Below are positions 35,978 to 44,668 of a stretch of DNA of 64,000 nucleotides, one piece after another (within the stretch, counting starts at the first letter, position 1; each line of letters begins with the position of its first letter). The translations under genes were made by a program, and so were the position numbers. Source of the DNA: JBDKGH01 sp039798265 (GTDB taxonomy: Bacteria; Bacteroidota; Bacteroidia; Flavobacteriales_D; Sanyastnellaceae); assembly GCA_039798265.1 (NCBI GenBank), contig JBDKGH010000013.1, forward strand, positions 1 to 64,000, read 5' to 3'. The notes beneath the pieces are model-generated. The model had not been told where the DNA came from and did no database searches. It was given only the letters and a program-made list of their open reading frames with translations.

Positions 35978-36799
35978 GTGAGCGATTCAAAGAAATATAA
36001 CGACATCATAAAGAGCTGGGAAGTTCCTGCTGGCCTGACAGAAGATCAAGCCTGGGAGCGTCTTCAAGGGCGTATGGCGTCAACACAGGCGGAAACCAAA
36101 GTGATCCCTATGCGCCGCTGGTGGGTAGGCGTTGCGGCGGCGGCGGCGGTGATCAGTGCTATTGTTTTGTTATGGCCATCCTCGGTGGAAAAAACACTGG
36201 TGGCTACCGCTAAAGGCGAGATGCGCACAGTGACCTTGCCAGATGGTTCAACAGCTATTCTTAACGGAGGTTCAAGTCTTTCATTCAATAATGATTGGTC
36301 AGAAGGACGTGAGTTGAGTATGGAAGGCCAAGTGTTTTATCAAGTAAAAAAAGGTTCCGCTTTTACAGTGCACGCACCAAATGGAGATGTGCAGGTATTG
36401 GGTACGAGCTTCGATGTGGCTTCACGCGAAAACTATTTCCACGTAAAGTGTGAAACAGGTAAGGTAAAAGTAACCATCGAAGGTGACGAGGAAATCATAA
36501 CTCCAGGAGAGGAAGTATTTGCCAGTAACCACCAGTTAGAAAAGAAAACCTTCGATAATGCCGTAAAATCATGGCGTGCTGGTGAACTTCAGTTTAATGA
36601 AGAACGATTGAGCAATGTGTGGATGATTATCGAAAATCAATTTGGGGTGCAAATCACTGCGCCTAAATCAGATACTCGTCATTTCAATGGTACTGTAAGT
36701 GCAACTAATCTCAAAGAGGCCTTGCAAACAGTATGTCTTGCAATGAATTTGAACTTCGAATTGAAGGGAGAACATCAAGTTGTGATCACTCAGAAATGA
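35978..36799 (+). CDS. FecR-family anti-sigma factor
   Basis: 273 residues, starting at GTG. A short cytoplasmic anti-sigma part (KKYNDIIKSWEVPAGLTEDQ) is followed by one membrane helix (WWVGVAAAAAVISAIVLLW, about 46-64), the FecR domain (TLPDGSTAILNGGSSLSF, GQVFYQVKKGSAFTVHAPNG, VLGTSFDVAS) and a DUF4974 domain (LSNVWMIIENQFGVQI, LKEALQTVCLAMNLNFEL). It should hold the ECF sigma factor until the receptor signals. It lies after, not between, the sigma and receptor genes, with its own promoter. Confidence 0.93.
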   Translation: MSDSKKYNDIIKSWEVPAGLTEDQAWERLQGRMASTQAETKVIPMRRWWVGVAAAAAVISAIVLLWPSSVEKTLVATAKGEMRTVTLPDGSTAILNGGSSLSFNNDWSEGRELSMEGQVFYQVKKGSAFTVHAPNGDVQVLGTSFDVASRENYFHVKCETGKVKVTIEGDEEIITPGEEVFASNHQLEKKTFDNAVKSWRAGELQFNEERLSNVWMIIENQFGVQITAPKSDTRHFNGTVSATNLKEALQTVCLAMNLNFELKGEHQVVITQK

Positions 36800-36856
36800 G
36801 TTGTTAAAGCCTGTTAATCTTTACGCTTCACGCAACATTTAATGATGTATGAAGTT

Positions 36857-36913
36857 ATGAAAATAGCGAGTTTTGCACCCGCAAAGAAATTTTTGGTAAG
36901 CCGTTGAGCTTAC
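36857..36913 (+). other. Possible short leader ORF with hairpin over its stop
   Basis: A 16-codon ORF (MKIASFAPAKKFLVSR) at 36857-36907 ends inside a GTAAGC/GCTTAC inverted repeat (36896-36913). No clear ribosome binding site is seen, so translation is unproven. It lies between fecR and the terminator at 36999 and may be part of a small RNA or a 3' UTR. Confidence 0.25.
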
Positions 36914-36998
36914 ACATGAAAAAGTAAGTAACATTCAATGAAGTGTCCGATTCTAGGGCACATCAAATAGTATAGTTAGTTTTAGTTAAGGTTTAGAA

Positions 36999-37032
36999 TT
37001 GGGGTCTGAAACGTCGGGCCCCGATTTTTTTT
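36999..37032 (+). terminator. Intrinsic terminator upstream of queA
   Basis: GGGGTC / GGCCCC stem (one G-T pair) with a 10-nt loop followed by TTTTTTTT. It ends transcription from the fecR side, about 200 bp after the fecR stop. Confidence 0.85.
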
Positions 37033-37057
37033 ATACCCAACTCAACTGTAGCTGAAT

Positions 37058-37065
37058 TAATTTTG
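37058..37065 (+). promoter_or_regulatory. TAnnTTTG -7 box for queA
   Basis: TAATTTTG ends only 4 nt before the queA ATG. If used, the transcript would be leaderless or nearly so. Confidence 0.5.
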
Positions 37066-37069
37066 TCCT

Positions 37070-38284
37070 ATGAATGACCCACGCCTACTCTCTATAGAGG
37101 ACTTTGATTACGAATTGCCAGCGGATCGCATTGCCTTAGAACCATCGGCAGAACGCGGTGCATCAAAACTATTGAAATGGCAAAAAGGCCAGTTAGAACA
37201 CGGGCAGTTTGCACAAATCGTAGATTGGTTGCCGGCTAATACCGCACTTATTCTGAATGAAACGAAGGTGATACCGGCTCGTCTTTATTTCCAAAAGGAA
37301 ACCGGAGCGGTTATCGAAATATTTTGTTTGGATCCCGTTGGCCAGGATCATCAAATGGCCATGTCTGCTACAAAAGAGAGCACTTGGAGATGTATGATCG
37401 GTGGTGCGAAAAAGTGGAAAGATGGATTTTTGTCAAAAAAAGTGGAACTTGAAGGTAATGAGTTGCTTTTGCACGTCGAGAGAGTGGAAAGCGAGGAGGT
37501 CGATTTTCAAGTTCGTTTTTTTTGGGATAATCCGCGATTTAGTTTTTCGGAAATATTAGCTGCGGTAGGAGAAATGCCTTTACCGCCTTACATCGAGCGA
37601 GAGGTAGAAGAAAGCGATGAAGAACGCTATCAAACAGTATTTGCCAAAAGAGAAGGTTCTGTTGCTGCTCCAACAGCGGGCTTACACTTTACAGACGCAA
37701 TTTTAGATCAGTTGAACCAAAATGGTGTTGATCTTTTGCGCTTAACTTTACATGTTAGTTCAGGAACCTTCAAGCCCGTTTCGGCAGAAAAGATGGAAGG
37801 TCATGATATGCACACGGAAACTTTTGTTGTTCCATTGCAAGTCATTGAGGCCATCTTGGCAGATACAAAGCGTAATTTTATTCCTGTCGGCACTACTAGC
37901 TTGCGCACTATTGAGAGTTTGTATTGGATAGGAGTAAAGCTGCTGGAGAATGGAAATGAAGGGCTTTTAGAGCTGCATCAATGGGACTGTTATGATTTGC
38001 CCCAAACAGTAAGCTTAGAAGCTAGTTTTGGTGCTTTAAAACGTTATGCCGAAGAAAGGCAAATACAAACACTTCAAGGCGCAACAGCTCTTCTCATTGC
38101 ACCGGGCTATACCTTCAGAGTAGCCAAAGGATTGATTACGAATTTCCATATGCCGAAAAGCACTTTGATATTGCTGGTTTCAGCGATTGTAGGGGGTGAT
38201 TGGCGAAGAATATACCAGTATGCGCTGGATAAAGGATTTCAATTTTTGAGCTATGGAGATAGCTCCTTGCTTTTGCCGGAATAG
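37070..38284 (+). CDS. queA: S-adenosylmethionine:tRNA ribosyltransferase-isomerase
   Basis: 404 residues, longer than the about 350 of E. coli QueA but usual in Bacteroidota. It transfers the ribosyl group of SAM to preQ1 in the wobble position of tRNA, making epoxyqueuosine. Motifs are ADRIALEPSAERGASKLL near the N-terminus, LILNETKVIPARLYF, GEMPLPPYIERE, the conserved EGSVAAPTAGLHFT and GTTSLRTIES, and FHMPKSTLILLVSA near the end. It is a cytoplasmic single-domain enzyme. The only promoter box visible abuts the start codon. Confidence 0.96.
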   Translation: MNDPRLLSIEDFDYELPADRIALEPSAERGASKLLKWQKGQLEHGQFAQIVDWLPANTALILNETKVIPARLYFQKETGAVIEIFCLDPVGQDHQMAMSATKESTWRCMIGGAKKWKDGFLSKKVELEGNELLLHVERVESEEVDFQVRFFWDNPRFSFSEILAAVGEMPLPPYIEREVEESDEERYQTVFAKREGSVAAPTAGLHFTDAILDQLNQNGVDLLRLTLHVSSGTFKPVSAEKMEGHDMHTETFVVPLQVIEAILADTKRNFIPVGTTSLRTIESLYWIGVKLLENGNEGLLELHQWDCYDLPQTVSLEASFGALKRYAEERQIQTLQGATALLIAPGYTFRVAKGLITNFHMPKSTLILLVSAIVGGDWRRIYQYALDKGFQFLSYGDSSLLLPE

Positions 38285-38305
38285 GTAGAAGCGAAATCAT
38301 AGGAT

Positions 38306-38346
38306 AAAAAAAAGGCTGTCTTGGTTCAACCGAGACAGCCTTTTTT
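38306..38346. terminator. Bidirectional terminator, 27-nt hairpin family
   Basis: Outer stem GGCTGTCT / AGACAGCC (38314-38321, 38333-38340), then a T-G wobble, inner GGT/ACC and loop TCA, flanked by A- and T-runs. It serves queA and the PpiD-like gene. Confidence 0.93.
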
Positions 38347-38361
38347 AATGGGGTTATTTTT

Positions 38362-40410
38362 TTATCTTCTTTCGAAGCGTAAGTCGATAACGTCAGCAGA
38401 TTCTTTGAACGCGTTGTACAAAGAGAAAGGAGCGCGTGACTTGTTGTTGGTCATGATTGTTTCGCGGTCCGTAGTGTAGTTGTCTTGAGATTCTACAGAA
38501 GCAACATCACTGGTGCGTTGAATAACATAGATACCACCTTTTCCTTTGATAGGAGAAGAAAGGAAATCTTTTTTCAATCCGAAGCAAGCACCGATCACTT
38601 CATTTTCAGCAGCACTTACGCCACTTCCAGGAATGTTCGCGCTCTTAAGGGCGATATTAGTACCTTGTTTTACATCGGACTCAACAGCCTTTGCGATGTC
38701 TTGCAAAGTGCCTTGTTTCATGAGTTCCATGTATTTCTCGGCTTTTTTCTCTTTAATTACCTCTTCTTTTACTTGGTCGTAAATGTTTTGAAGTGTTGGC
38801 ACACCACGTTCACGGATGTCAGTCAACACCGCTACAACGTAGTCATTACCCACCAAGGTAGGAGGGCTAACTTCGCCAATTTCAGCTCCGAATGCCCAGC
38901 TGATCAAACCATCACTGTTCGGAAGGCCAGGAACGGCTGTAGCGTTTGGACGGATATTTTTAGCTGGAGTGATAACAGTTCCGCCATTTAAAGTATCGGC
39001 AGCAGCGCGGAAAGCGGCTGAATCTGCACAAGAAATGGTAAATTCGTTCACCATCGAGTAAGCCGATTTGCGCGTGCTAGGGCTAGGCTCTACAGTGCGG
39101 TCGATGGCAGCAATGTAAGTGACTGGTTTCGGCGCGTTCTTTTTAGTTACTTCAACTACGTGAATACCGAATTGCGTTTCTACGATTTGAATTTCACCTA
39201 CTTTACCGTTGAAGCATGCTTCTTCGAAAGGGGCTACCATTGAGCCACGGGCAAACATTCCCAAATCTCCGCCTGATGTTTTTGTTCCATCGGTACCAAA
39301 CTTCTCTGCCATAGCAGCAAAGTTTTTCTCCTTTTGGATAACAGCCTTTAAACTGTCAGCTTGAGCTTTTCCTGCAGCACCTTTAGCTGCTAAAAGAATG
39401 TGACGAGCTTGAACGCTATCTACTTCAGTAGCTCTCTTCACGATTTTAATCAAGCGAAGTGCGTTGTTTTCGACGATAGGTCCCAAAACACGTCCAATAG
39501 AATCAGATTTGATTTGGCTATTGTATGGCTCTGGAAGTTTTCCGTCGATGTAAGGATATTTAGCTTGTCCTGTAGCAGCGCCATTAGCAGCAGCGAAAGC
39601 AGAGTCATTTTTCGCAGCCAAGAAGTTCGCTTTAAGTTCTGCTAAAGTTGTATTTATGGCAGCGCTGTCAGCAGCGGATGCAATAACTGGGAATTTAATG
39701 TATTCCAAAGATCGGCTGGACTCTTGTTTGTACTCGCGATCGTTTTTGTGCTTGTTGTAATACGATTGAAGATCGCTTTCGGTCCATGCAATTGTGCTAT
39801 CAGGAATAGATGCGTATGTTTTTACAACGTAGTCAACGTTTACTTTATCGTTGGTCGCTTTGAATTCAAATTTACCATCGATGTTGTTGGCGTAAAGTGA
39901 TTTTTTCACCAAGGCATCAAACTTTTCACGTTGACGCTTTAAGGTGATCAAATTTTTCCAACCGTCTGCCATACTAGCGGTCATACCTTCGAAGTTGGTA
40001 CGCATTTGCTCTTTCAAGGCCGTTGAATCCTTACCACCATAAATGGTGTTAAGAACGTATGGAGAAAGGTTTTGTCCGAATACGATTTCATCATATTCTT
40101 CTTCCGTTACCACGATACCCGCTTCATCATACTGAGGTTTCATGAGAATAGACTCAACGAGGTTGTTCCAAGTGTCGTTTGATAGACCAGCTTGGTTTCC
40201 GTCATAACGGAAAAGCTCTTGTTGAACTTTGATGGCATCTTGCCATTCTTTTGCGCTGATGTCTTGGCCATCAATTTCACCAACAGAGTTGTTGCGATTG
40301 CCGAACATAGCCATTACTGCGTCGTAAGGAACGAGGAAGCCGACGATACCAATACCAACTAGTACTATTACTAGCCAGCCTTGTCTACGGATTTTTTCAA
40401 TCATTGCCAT
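38362..40410 (-). CDS. PpiD/SurA-like peptidyl-prolyl isomerase, membrane-anchored
   Basis: 682 residues. One N-terminal membrane helix (WLVIVLVGIGIVGFLVPY, about 11-28) anchors a periplasmic chaperone. A SurA_N-type helical region (about 45-200) is followed by a PPIC rotamase domain (about 335-425: VQARHILLAAKG, NFAAMAEKFGTDGTKTSGGD, FGIHVVEV). A C-terminal second PPIC-like region (about 495-600) is more degenerate. It helps fold outer-membrane and exported proteins. It follows the CNNM gene by 82 bp in the envelope block. Confidence 0.92.
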   Translation of the reverse strand: MAMIEKIRRQGWLVIVLVGIGIVGFLVPYDAVMAMFGNRNNSVGEIDGQDISAKEWQDAIKVQQELFRYDGNQAGLSNDTWNNLVESILMKPQYDEAGIVVTEEEYDEIVFGQNLSPYVLNTIYGGKDSTALKEQMRTNFEGMTASMADGWKNLITLKRQREKFDALVKKSLYANNIDGKFEFKATNDKVNVDYVVKTYASIPDSTIAWTESDLQSYYNKHKNDREYKQESSRSLEYIKFPVIASAADSAAINTTLAELKANFLAAKNDSAFAAANGAATGQAKYPYIDGKLPEPYNSQIKSDSIGRVLGPIVENNALRLIKIVKRATEVDSVQARHILLAAKGAAGKAQADSLKAVIQKEKNFAAMAEKFGTDGTKTSGGDLGMFARGSMVAPFEEACFNGKVGEIQIVETQFGIHVVEVTKKNAPKPVTYIAAIDRTVEPSPSTRKSAYSMVNEFTISCADSAAFRAAADTLNGGTVITPAKNIRPNATAVPGLPNSDGLISWAFGAEIGEVSPPTLVGNDYVVAVLTDIRERGVPTLQNIYDQVKEEVIKEKKAEKYMELMKQGTLQDIAKAVESDVKQGTNIALKSANIPGSGVSAAENEVIGACFGLKKDFLSSPIKGKGGIYVIQRTSDVASVESQDNYTTDRETIMTNNKSRAPFSLYNAFKESADVIDLRFERR

Positions 40411-40492
40411 AATGCAAAGTCACTTTAAAATTTGGGGTTGCGAATATCGTAAAAGGATTGTAAAGTACAGCAGATTAAGCAAAAACATTCTA

Positions 40493-41776
40493 TTATTTGC
40501 CTGAAAGCGTAACCGAAATCAGCTCTATTCGGCTGTCGCTAACCTGCAGTGCCTTGAAGTTATAACCCTCATATTCAATGGATAAACCTTCTTCCGGAAT
40601 GTCCTCATGAAGGTGAAGAAATAGTCCGCCGAGGGTATCGTATTCTTCATCATTATGGGGTAGGTCTAGGTTGTATTTAGAATTGAGGTAGTCAATCTCT
40701 AACCGGGCAGAAAAATGGTATTCTTTTTCGTTGATAATGAGTTCTGTAGCTTCTTCCTTATCGTGTTCGTCCTCTATTTCTCCGAAAATTTCTTCTACAA
40801 TGTCTTCCATGGTGATAATGCCCGCCGTTCCGCCATACTCATCTACCACCACGGCTACATTTTTTTTCTGCTTGATAAAAAGTTCAAGTATTTCATTGGC
40901 CGGCATCGGCTCAGGAATAATGGCCACCGGACGCAACACGTGTTGAATGTTCTCTGGTTTTTTGAACATTTCAAAGGAGTGCACATAGCCGATGATGTGA
41001 TCAATGTTATCACGGTAAACCAAAATTTTGGAAAGTCGTGTATCAATGAACCGCTGCTTCAACAAATCGACGGTGTCGGTAATTTCTACTGCTACAATTT
41101 CATTTCGGGGTATGAGGCAATCGCGGGCTTTTACTTTAGAAAAATCAAGAGCGTTTTGAAAAATTTGAATCTCGTGATCGATGTTTTTCGATGGGTCAAT
41201 GTTCCCAGTGGCCTGTCCCACATAATGATCGAGATCGATACGGCCGAAGCCTACTTCTTCCGTACTTACTTTTTGGTTCAAAAAAACGCGGAGTATGAGA
41301 TCTGAAATCCCGGCGATGATCCACGCAAATGTCCAAAGTACGACATACCAAATGACCATGGGCACGGCGAATACTTTGAGCCAACGATTGGGGTTGATGG
41401 AGAAAATAGCTTTTGGAATGAATTCACCAAAAACCAAAACGAAAATGGTAGAGATGAGTGTTTGGGTGAAAAGCATACCATATTCACCTAACCACAAAGA
41501 AAATTCTGGAAACCATTGGCTGATATAAAAGATGAGCGCGTCACCCGCGTACAGACCGTAAATAACCAAAGCGATGTTATTTCCCACTAGCATGGTGGCG
41601 ATGAACATCTTGGGTTTTTTTATAAAGTGACTGATTATACCTGATCCAAAAACGCCTTGTTTTTTATCCAGCTCTACCTTGAGTTTATTGGCTGTGACAA
41701 AGGCGATCTCCATGCCACTAGAGAAAGCAGAAGCTAATATTGAAAGTACTACAATTAAAGGCCAATAGGGATCCAT
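40493..41776 (-). CDS. CNNM/CorC-family membrane protein with CBS domains (hemolysin family)
   Basis: 427 residues. A DUF21/CNNM membrane domain (about 1-185; ILASAFSSGMEIAFVTANKLKVE and FVLVFGEFIPKAIF) is followed by two CBS domains (about 210-330; VKARDCLIPRNEIVAVE, AVVVDEYGGTAGIITMEDIV) and a C-terminal transporter-associated domain (about 345-425: DYLNSKYNLDLPHNDEEYDT, LGGLFLHL). Such proteins move Mg2+ or Co2+, or regulate ion transport; the family name hemolysin is historical. It sits between lptC and the PpiD-like gene, a common Bacteroidota arrangement. Confidence 0.92.
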   Translation of the reverse strand: MDPYWPLIVVLSILASAFSSGMEIAFVTANKLKVELDKKQGVFGSGIISHFIKKPKMFIATMLVGNNIALVIYGLYAGDALIFYISQWFPEFSLWLGEYGMLFTQTLISTIFVLVFGEFIPKAIFSINPNRWLKVFAVPMVIWYVVLWTFAWIIAGISDLILRVFLNQKVSTEEVGFGRIDLDHYVGQATGNIDPSKNIDHEIQIFQNALDFSKVKARDCLIPRNEIVAVEITDTVDLLKQRFIDTRLSKILVYRDNIDHIIGYVHSFEMFKKPENIQHVLRPVAIIPEPMPANEILELFIKQKKNVAVVVDEYGGTAGIITMEDIVEEIFGEIEDEHDKEEATELIINEKEYHFSARLEIDYLNSKYNLDLPHNDEEYDTLGGLFLHLHEDIPEEGLSIEYEGYNFKALQVSDSRIELISVTLSGK

Positions 41777-41795
41777 GAATCTTATTCTTCAGTGC

Positions 41796-41803
41796 AAAGT
41801 TAC
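41796..41803 (-). promoter_or_regulatory. TAnnTTTG -7 box for the CNNM gene
   Basis: TAACTTTG on the minus strand, between the small membrane protein gene and the CNNM start codon, 19 bp upstream of the latter. No matching -33 element is clear. Confidence 0.5.
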
Positions 41804-41808
41804 GAAAA

Positions 41809-42018
41809 CTACTTCTCGCGGTTTTCGTAGGATTTCTCCAAGCGGGCGCTCATACGTTTTCTCATCCAATACCACATAAAAGCCAATACGGGAATGACAA
41901 AGTTTTTTCCACCCAATTCCCAACCTTGCGAATAAACGGCATAAAAGGCGTAAATCAGAGAGGCTATTGTAACGGCAAGCCAGAAGTGAACGATGAATTT
42001 ATTGACTTTTGGATTCAT
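41809..42018 (-). CDS. Small membrane protein of unknown function
   Basis: 69 residues, hypothetical. Two probable membrane segments: FWLAVTIASLIYAFYAVY (about 12-29) and FVIPVLAFMWYWM (about 40-52), then a basic C-terminal tail (RKRMSARLEKSYENREK). It begins 5 bp after the lptC stop and is packed into the lptC-CNNM run, which supports it as a real gene. Its similarly short homologues in this locus are known only as hypothetical proteins. Confidence 0.7.
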   Translation of the reverse strand: MNPKVNKFIVHFWLAVTIASLIYAFYAVYSQGWELGGKNFVIPVLAFMWYWMRKRMSARLEKSYENREK

Positions 42019-42023
42019 GATGT

Positions 42024-42602
42024 TTAGGGCTGTTGAGGCTCATCTTTCATGTAAAGATCGCCAGTAGGTTGAATGATTTTATACTTCGTAAACGAGTCGT
42101 TGCTTTCGAGGCCTTTTCCGTGAATCACTCCCGATGCGGTAGTAATTGTTACGTATTTGTCGGTGAAGATAAAGGAACTATCCTGTAAAAAAGTGATTTC
42201 CTCTGTTTCGAGTTTATTTCCTTGCTTATTGGTCATCACCACTTTTCCCCAAGCAATGATCAAGTTTTCGCTTTCGATGTATTTGCCATTTTGCGCCGTT
42301 AGGTGCGCCGTTTCGCTATCTATGGAGTCGTAAATGAAGAGTTCTATTCCTTTACTAGCTAGTACATATGGTTTTTCGCCACCATATTGATCGATTTGAC
42401 CAGCCTTTAAGCGGTTGCGCAATTCTCCACGAACGGTGTAATGATACTCTGCTTCGTAGTTTGTTTGAATCGGTAAATTCTGGGGATCTGTGAGTGCTTT
42501 TATTTCAGAAATTTCATTTCTGCAGCTCATCAACAAAAGCATACACCCAAGGATAGATCCTAGCGTTCGGAAAGTGCTTCGGGTAGAATGGTCACTAGTC
42601 AT
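42024..42602 (-). CDS. lptC: LPS export periplasmic protein LptC
   Basis: 192 residues from the ATG at 42602; nine further in-frame residues upstream lie inside the previous gene. The N-terminus has a hydrophobic stretch ending LLMSC, so it may be lipidated rather than held by a membrane helix as in E. coli. The beta-jellyroll pattern (YTVRGELRNRLKAGQIDQYGG, LTAQNGKYIESENLIIAWGKVVMTN, GKGLESNDSFTKYKI) matches LptC. It bridges LptB2FG and LptA, carrying LPS across the periplasm. No other lpt gene lies in the window. Confidence 0.9.
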   Translation of the reverse strand: MTSDHSTRSTFRTLGSILGCMLLLMSCRNEISEIKALTDPQNLPIQTNYEAEYHYTVRGELRNRLKAGQIDQYGGEKPYVLASKGIELFIYDSIDSETAHLTAQNGKYIESENLIIAWGKVVMTNKQGNKLETEEITFLQDSSFIFTDKYVTITTASGVIHGKGLESNDSFTKYKIIQPTGDLYMKDEPQQP

Positions 42603-43962
42603 AACGCGTGCGTTCGAACCATCTTTCAAACGGAATAAGACTTAAGCCAATTTGAAAGTTCATGAAGTTTTCTTTAACCTGAATATTCTCGCCTGTCGAT
42701 TCACCAAGTTCCACGCCGAGGTACAATTTGCTGAAACCTTGATTGCGCGATTTGATGGCAGTGAAAGGAATACTTAATCCAGCGCTTACCGCTTGCTGTG
42801 TTACATCGGAGCTAGAGATCAAATAATAGGTATCTGTAGATCGCATACCAACGCGGTATTGCATTTTAGAGAAAATGGAATTGGCTTTTGATGCATCGCG
42901 CGGTGTATACTCAATGCCTAGCGAGAATTGTGCAAAGTCGGAGAGCTTTTGCCCCGGCAAGTCAGAGAAAGTGGTGGTGAATGTGCTCCACTTTTGAGTT
43001 GCATATTCGGTTGCAAATAGCAAGGAGCTGCCTCGTTTTCCGAGCATTAAAAATCCTAGGCCAACATTTAAGCGTGATGGAATTTGAACGTTGCCTTTGA
43101 TGTCGAATTTGTTATAGGTAGTATCTAAGGCAAAAGTATTTCCCGGCTCGTTAATGGAAGTGTAGGCATACTGATCTAGGCGCGAACTGAGTTTGTTGCC
43201 TAAAGAATAGTCTGCGCCGAGAAGTAAGTATTTTCCTCGTACCACTTTTCCGTCCGAACGCACAAGCTGAAGCGGAGCGGTATAATGTACGCCTAAATCG
43301 AAGTTGATATCGCTTACACTTAACTGAGAATTGATGAGCGTGTTGAGGAAATCATTGTCATCATAAAGCACTTGTCGTGTTTGATTGAGCTGGCCGAAAA
43401 TCCAGTTGAAATTGACCCCCACAGCAATCCGTTGGATATTCTCTGCGGTGGTGTCTACTTTAAAAGAAAAAGTTCGTGCAGTTCCAACAATAAATCTATT
43501 GAGTCCGCCACTGCCGGAGTACAAAAAATCTCCTGAAACACTGTCGTTGACGCTGAATGGAGAGGAGATGGAGTAACCTGTATTGCTGTAGGGCGTGAGT
43601 CCCATGGCAAATCCCCATTTTCCACCTTCTTTTTTAAAGCCAAATCCAATTTCACTCACCTGCCCACCTCGATAAGACGTAGTGTTCGAACCATCGGTAA
43701 CCTCGTTGGAGTTTACCTGCACGGAAGTTTGCAAAACGGTTTGTTGCAAGTAGCTATATGAAGCAGGGTTTTGGAAGTTGACTAAGCCACCATCAAAAAT
43801 TACAGAGCTAACTCCGCCGAGGCCGTAAATGCGAGGATTGCCTTGCTGAGTGAGGCTTCCTAAACCAAACCTAGTGTAAGGAGAATTGATGCTCGCTTGT
43901 GCTCCAGATTGTAGGCTGATGGCGGTAAGTAAGCTAGTGAGCAGTATGAATATAAATCTCAT
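42595..43962 (-). CDS. Outer-membrane beta-barrel protein, FadL/OmpP1-like
   Basis: 455 residues. Signal peptide ends SGAQ. The N-terminal SINSPYTRFGLGSLTQQG and the NPASYSYLQQTVLQTS segment resemble the hatch of FadL/OmpP1 proteins, followed by about 14 amphipathic strands. It may be a lipid or hydrophobic solute channel. It overlaps the end of coaX by 29 bp and lptC overlaps its stop, so all three are tightly linked. Confidence 0.85.
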   Translation of the reverse strand: MRFIFILLTSLLTAISLQSGAQASINSPYTRFGLGSLTQQGNPRIYGLGGVSSVIFDGGLVNFQNPASYSYLQQTVLQTSVQVNSNEVTDGSNTTSYRGGQVSEIGFGFKKEGGKWGFAMGLTPYSNTGYSISSPFSVNDSVSGDFLYSGSGGLNRFIVGTARTFSFKVDTTAENIQRIAVGVNFNWIFGQLNQTRQVLYDDNDFLNTLINSQLSVSDINFDLGVHYTAPLQLVRSDGKVVRGKYLLLGADYSLGNKLSSRLDQYAYTSINEPGNTFALDTTYNKFDIKGNVQIPSRLNVGLGFLMLGKRGSSLLFATEYATQKWSTFTTTFSDLPGQKLSDFAQFSLGIEYTPRDASKANSIFSKMQYRVGMRSTDTYYLISSSDVTQQAVSAGLSIPFTAIKSRNQGFSKLYLGVELGESTGENIQVKENFMNFQIGLSLIPFERWFERTRYD

Positions 43963-44668
43963 TAAGTCCTTGTAGGGTTAAATTAGGTTCGGCAAAAATG
44001 GGGTATTTCAGCCGACTAGCAAAAAAAGAGGCGTCTCCGCCGGTGAGTATGACGATCAAATCGGGAAATTGACTACAGTATTTTTCAATTAATTGATCCA
44101 CTTCATGAACAGAACCGAAGGCTATACCAGATAAAATAGAGTTTTTGGTGTTTTTTCCTATTAGATCGATTTCAGACTGGAGATCTTCCACTTCTAAAAG
44201 AGGAAGTTTGCCAGTAAACTCATGAATTGCTTTCAACCGCATGGCAAGACCTAACGAAATACTTCCGCCCTTCAAAGAGCCTTGGTGAATAAAAGTACTC
44301 GTGATGCACGATCCGCAGTCGATTACTAATACATTTTTTAAAGGATGTAAATGCGCTGCTTCAACCGCATTGGCAATCCGGTCATGCCCAAGCGTATTTG
44401 GGGTTTCGTAATCCACTGAAATCGGGAGCATTTCTACTTCATTCATCCTGGTGAGTAACGAGAAATGTTGAGCAAATTCTTTTGGGAAAAAGAGGTCTGC
44501 ACGTACCGTAGAAACGAGTCCTTTTTGAGGAAGTGAATGCGGGGAGAAGTAATGGAGCCATTCATCATCACTCACACGCGCGCTTTGGATAAGTTGGCGG
44601 TTATGGAAAACACCGATTTTAGTGGTGGTATTTCCTTGGTCGATAATAAGGTGTTTATTCTGCTCCAT
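43934..44668 (-). CDS. coaX: Type III pantothenate kinase
   Basis: 244 residues, the CoaX length. It phosphorylates pantothenate in coenzyme A synthesis, is insensitive to CoA feedback and usually needs a monovalent cation. Motifs: phosphate-binding DQGNTTTKIG (about 10-19), NTLGHDRIANAVEA (about 91-104), the catalytic Asp region VIDCGSCITSTFI (about 114-126), GGSISLGLAMRLKAIHEF and VILTGGDASFF. The start overlaps the previous stop (TAATG) and its end overlaps the OMP gene by 29 bp. Confidence 0.96.
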   Translation of the reverse strand: MEQNKHLIIDQGNTTTKIGVFHNRQLIQSARVSDDEWLHYFSPHSLPQKGLVSTVRADLFFPKEFAQHFSLLTRMNEVEMLPISVDYETPNTLGHDRIANAVEAAHLHPLKNVLVIDCGSCITSTFIHQGSLKGGSISLGLAMRLKAIHEFTGKLPLLEVEDLQSEIDLIGKNTKNSILSGIAFGSVHEVDQLIEKYCSQFPDLIVILTGGDASFFASRLKYPIFAEPNLTLQGLNEIYIHTAH

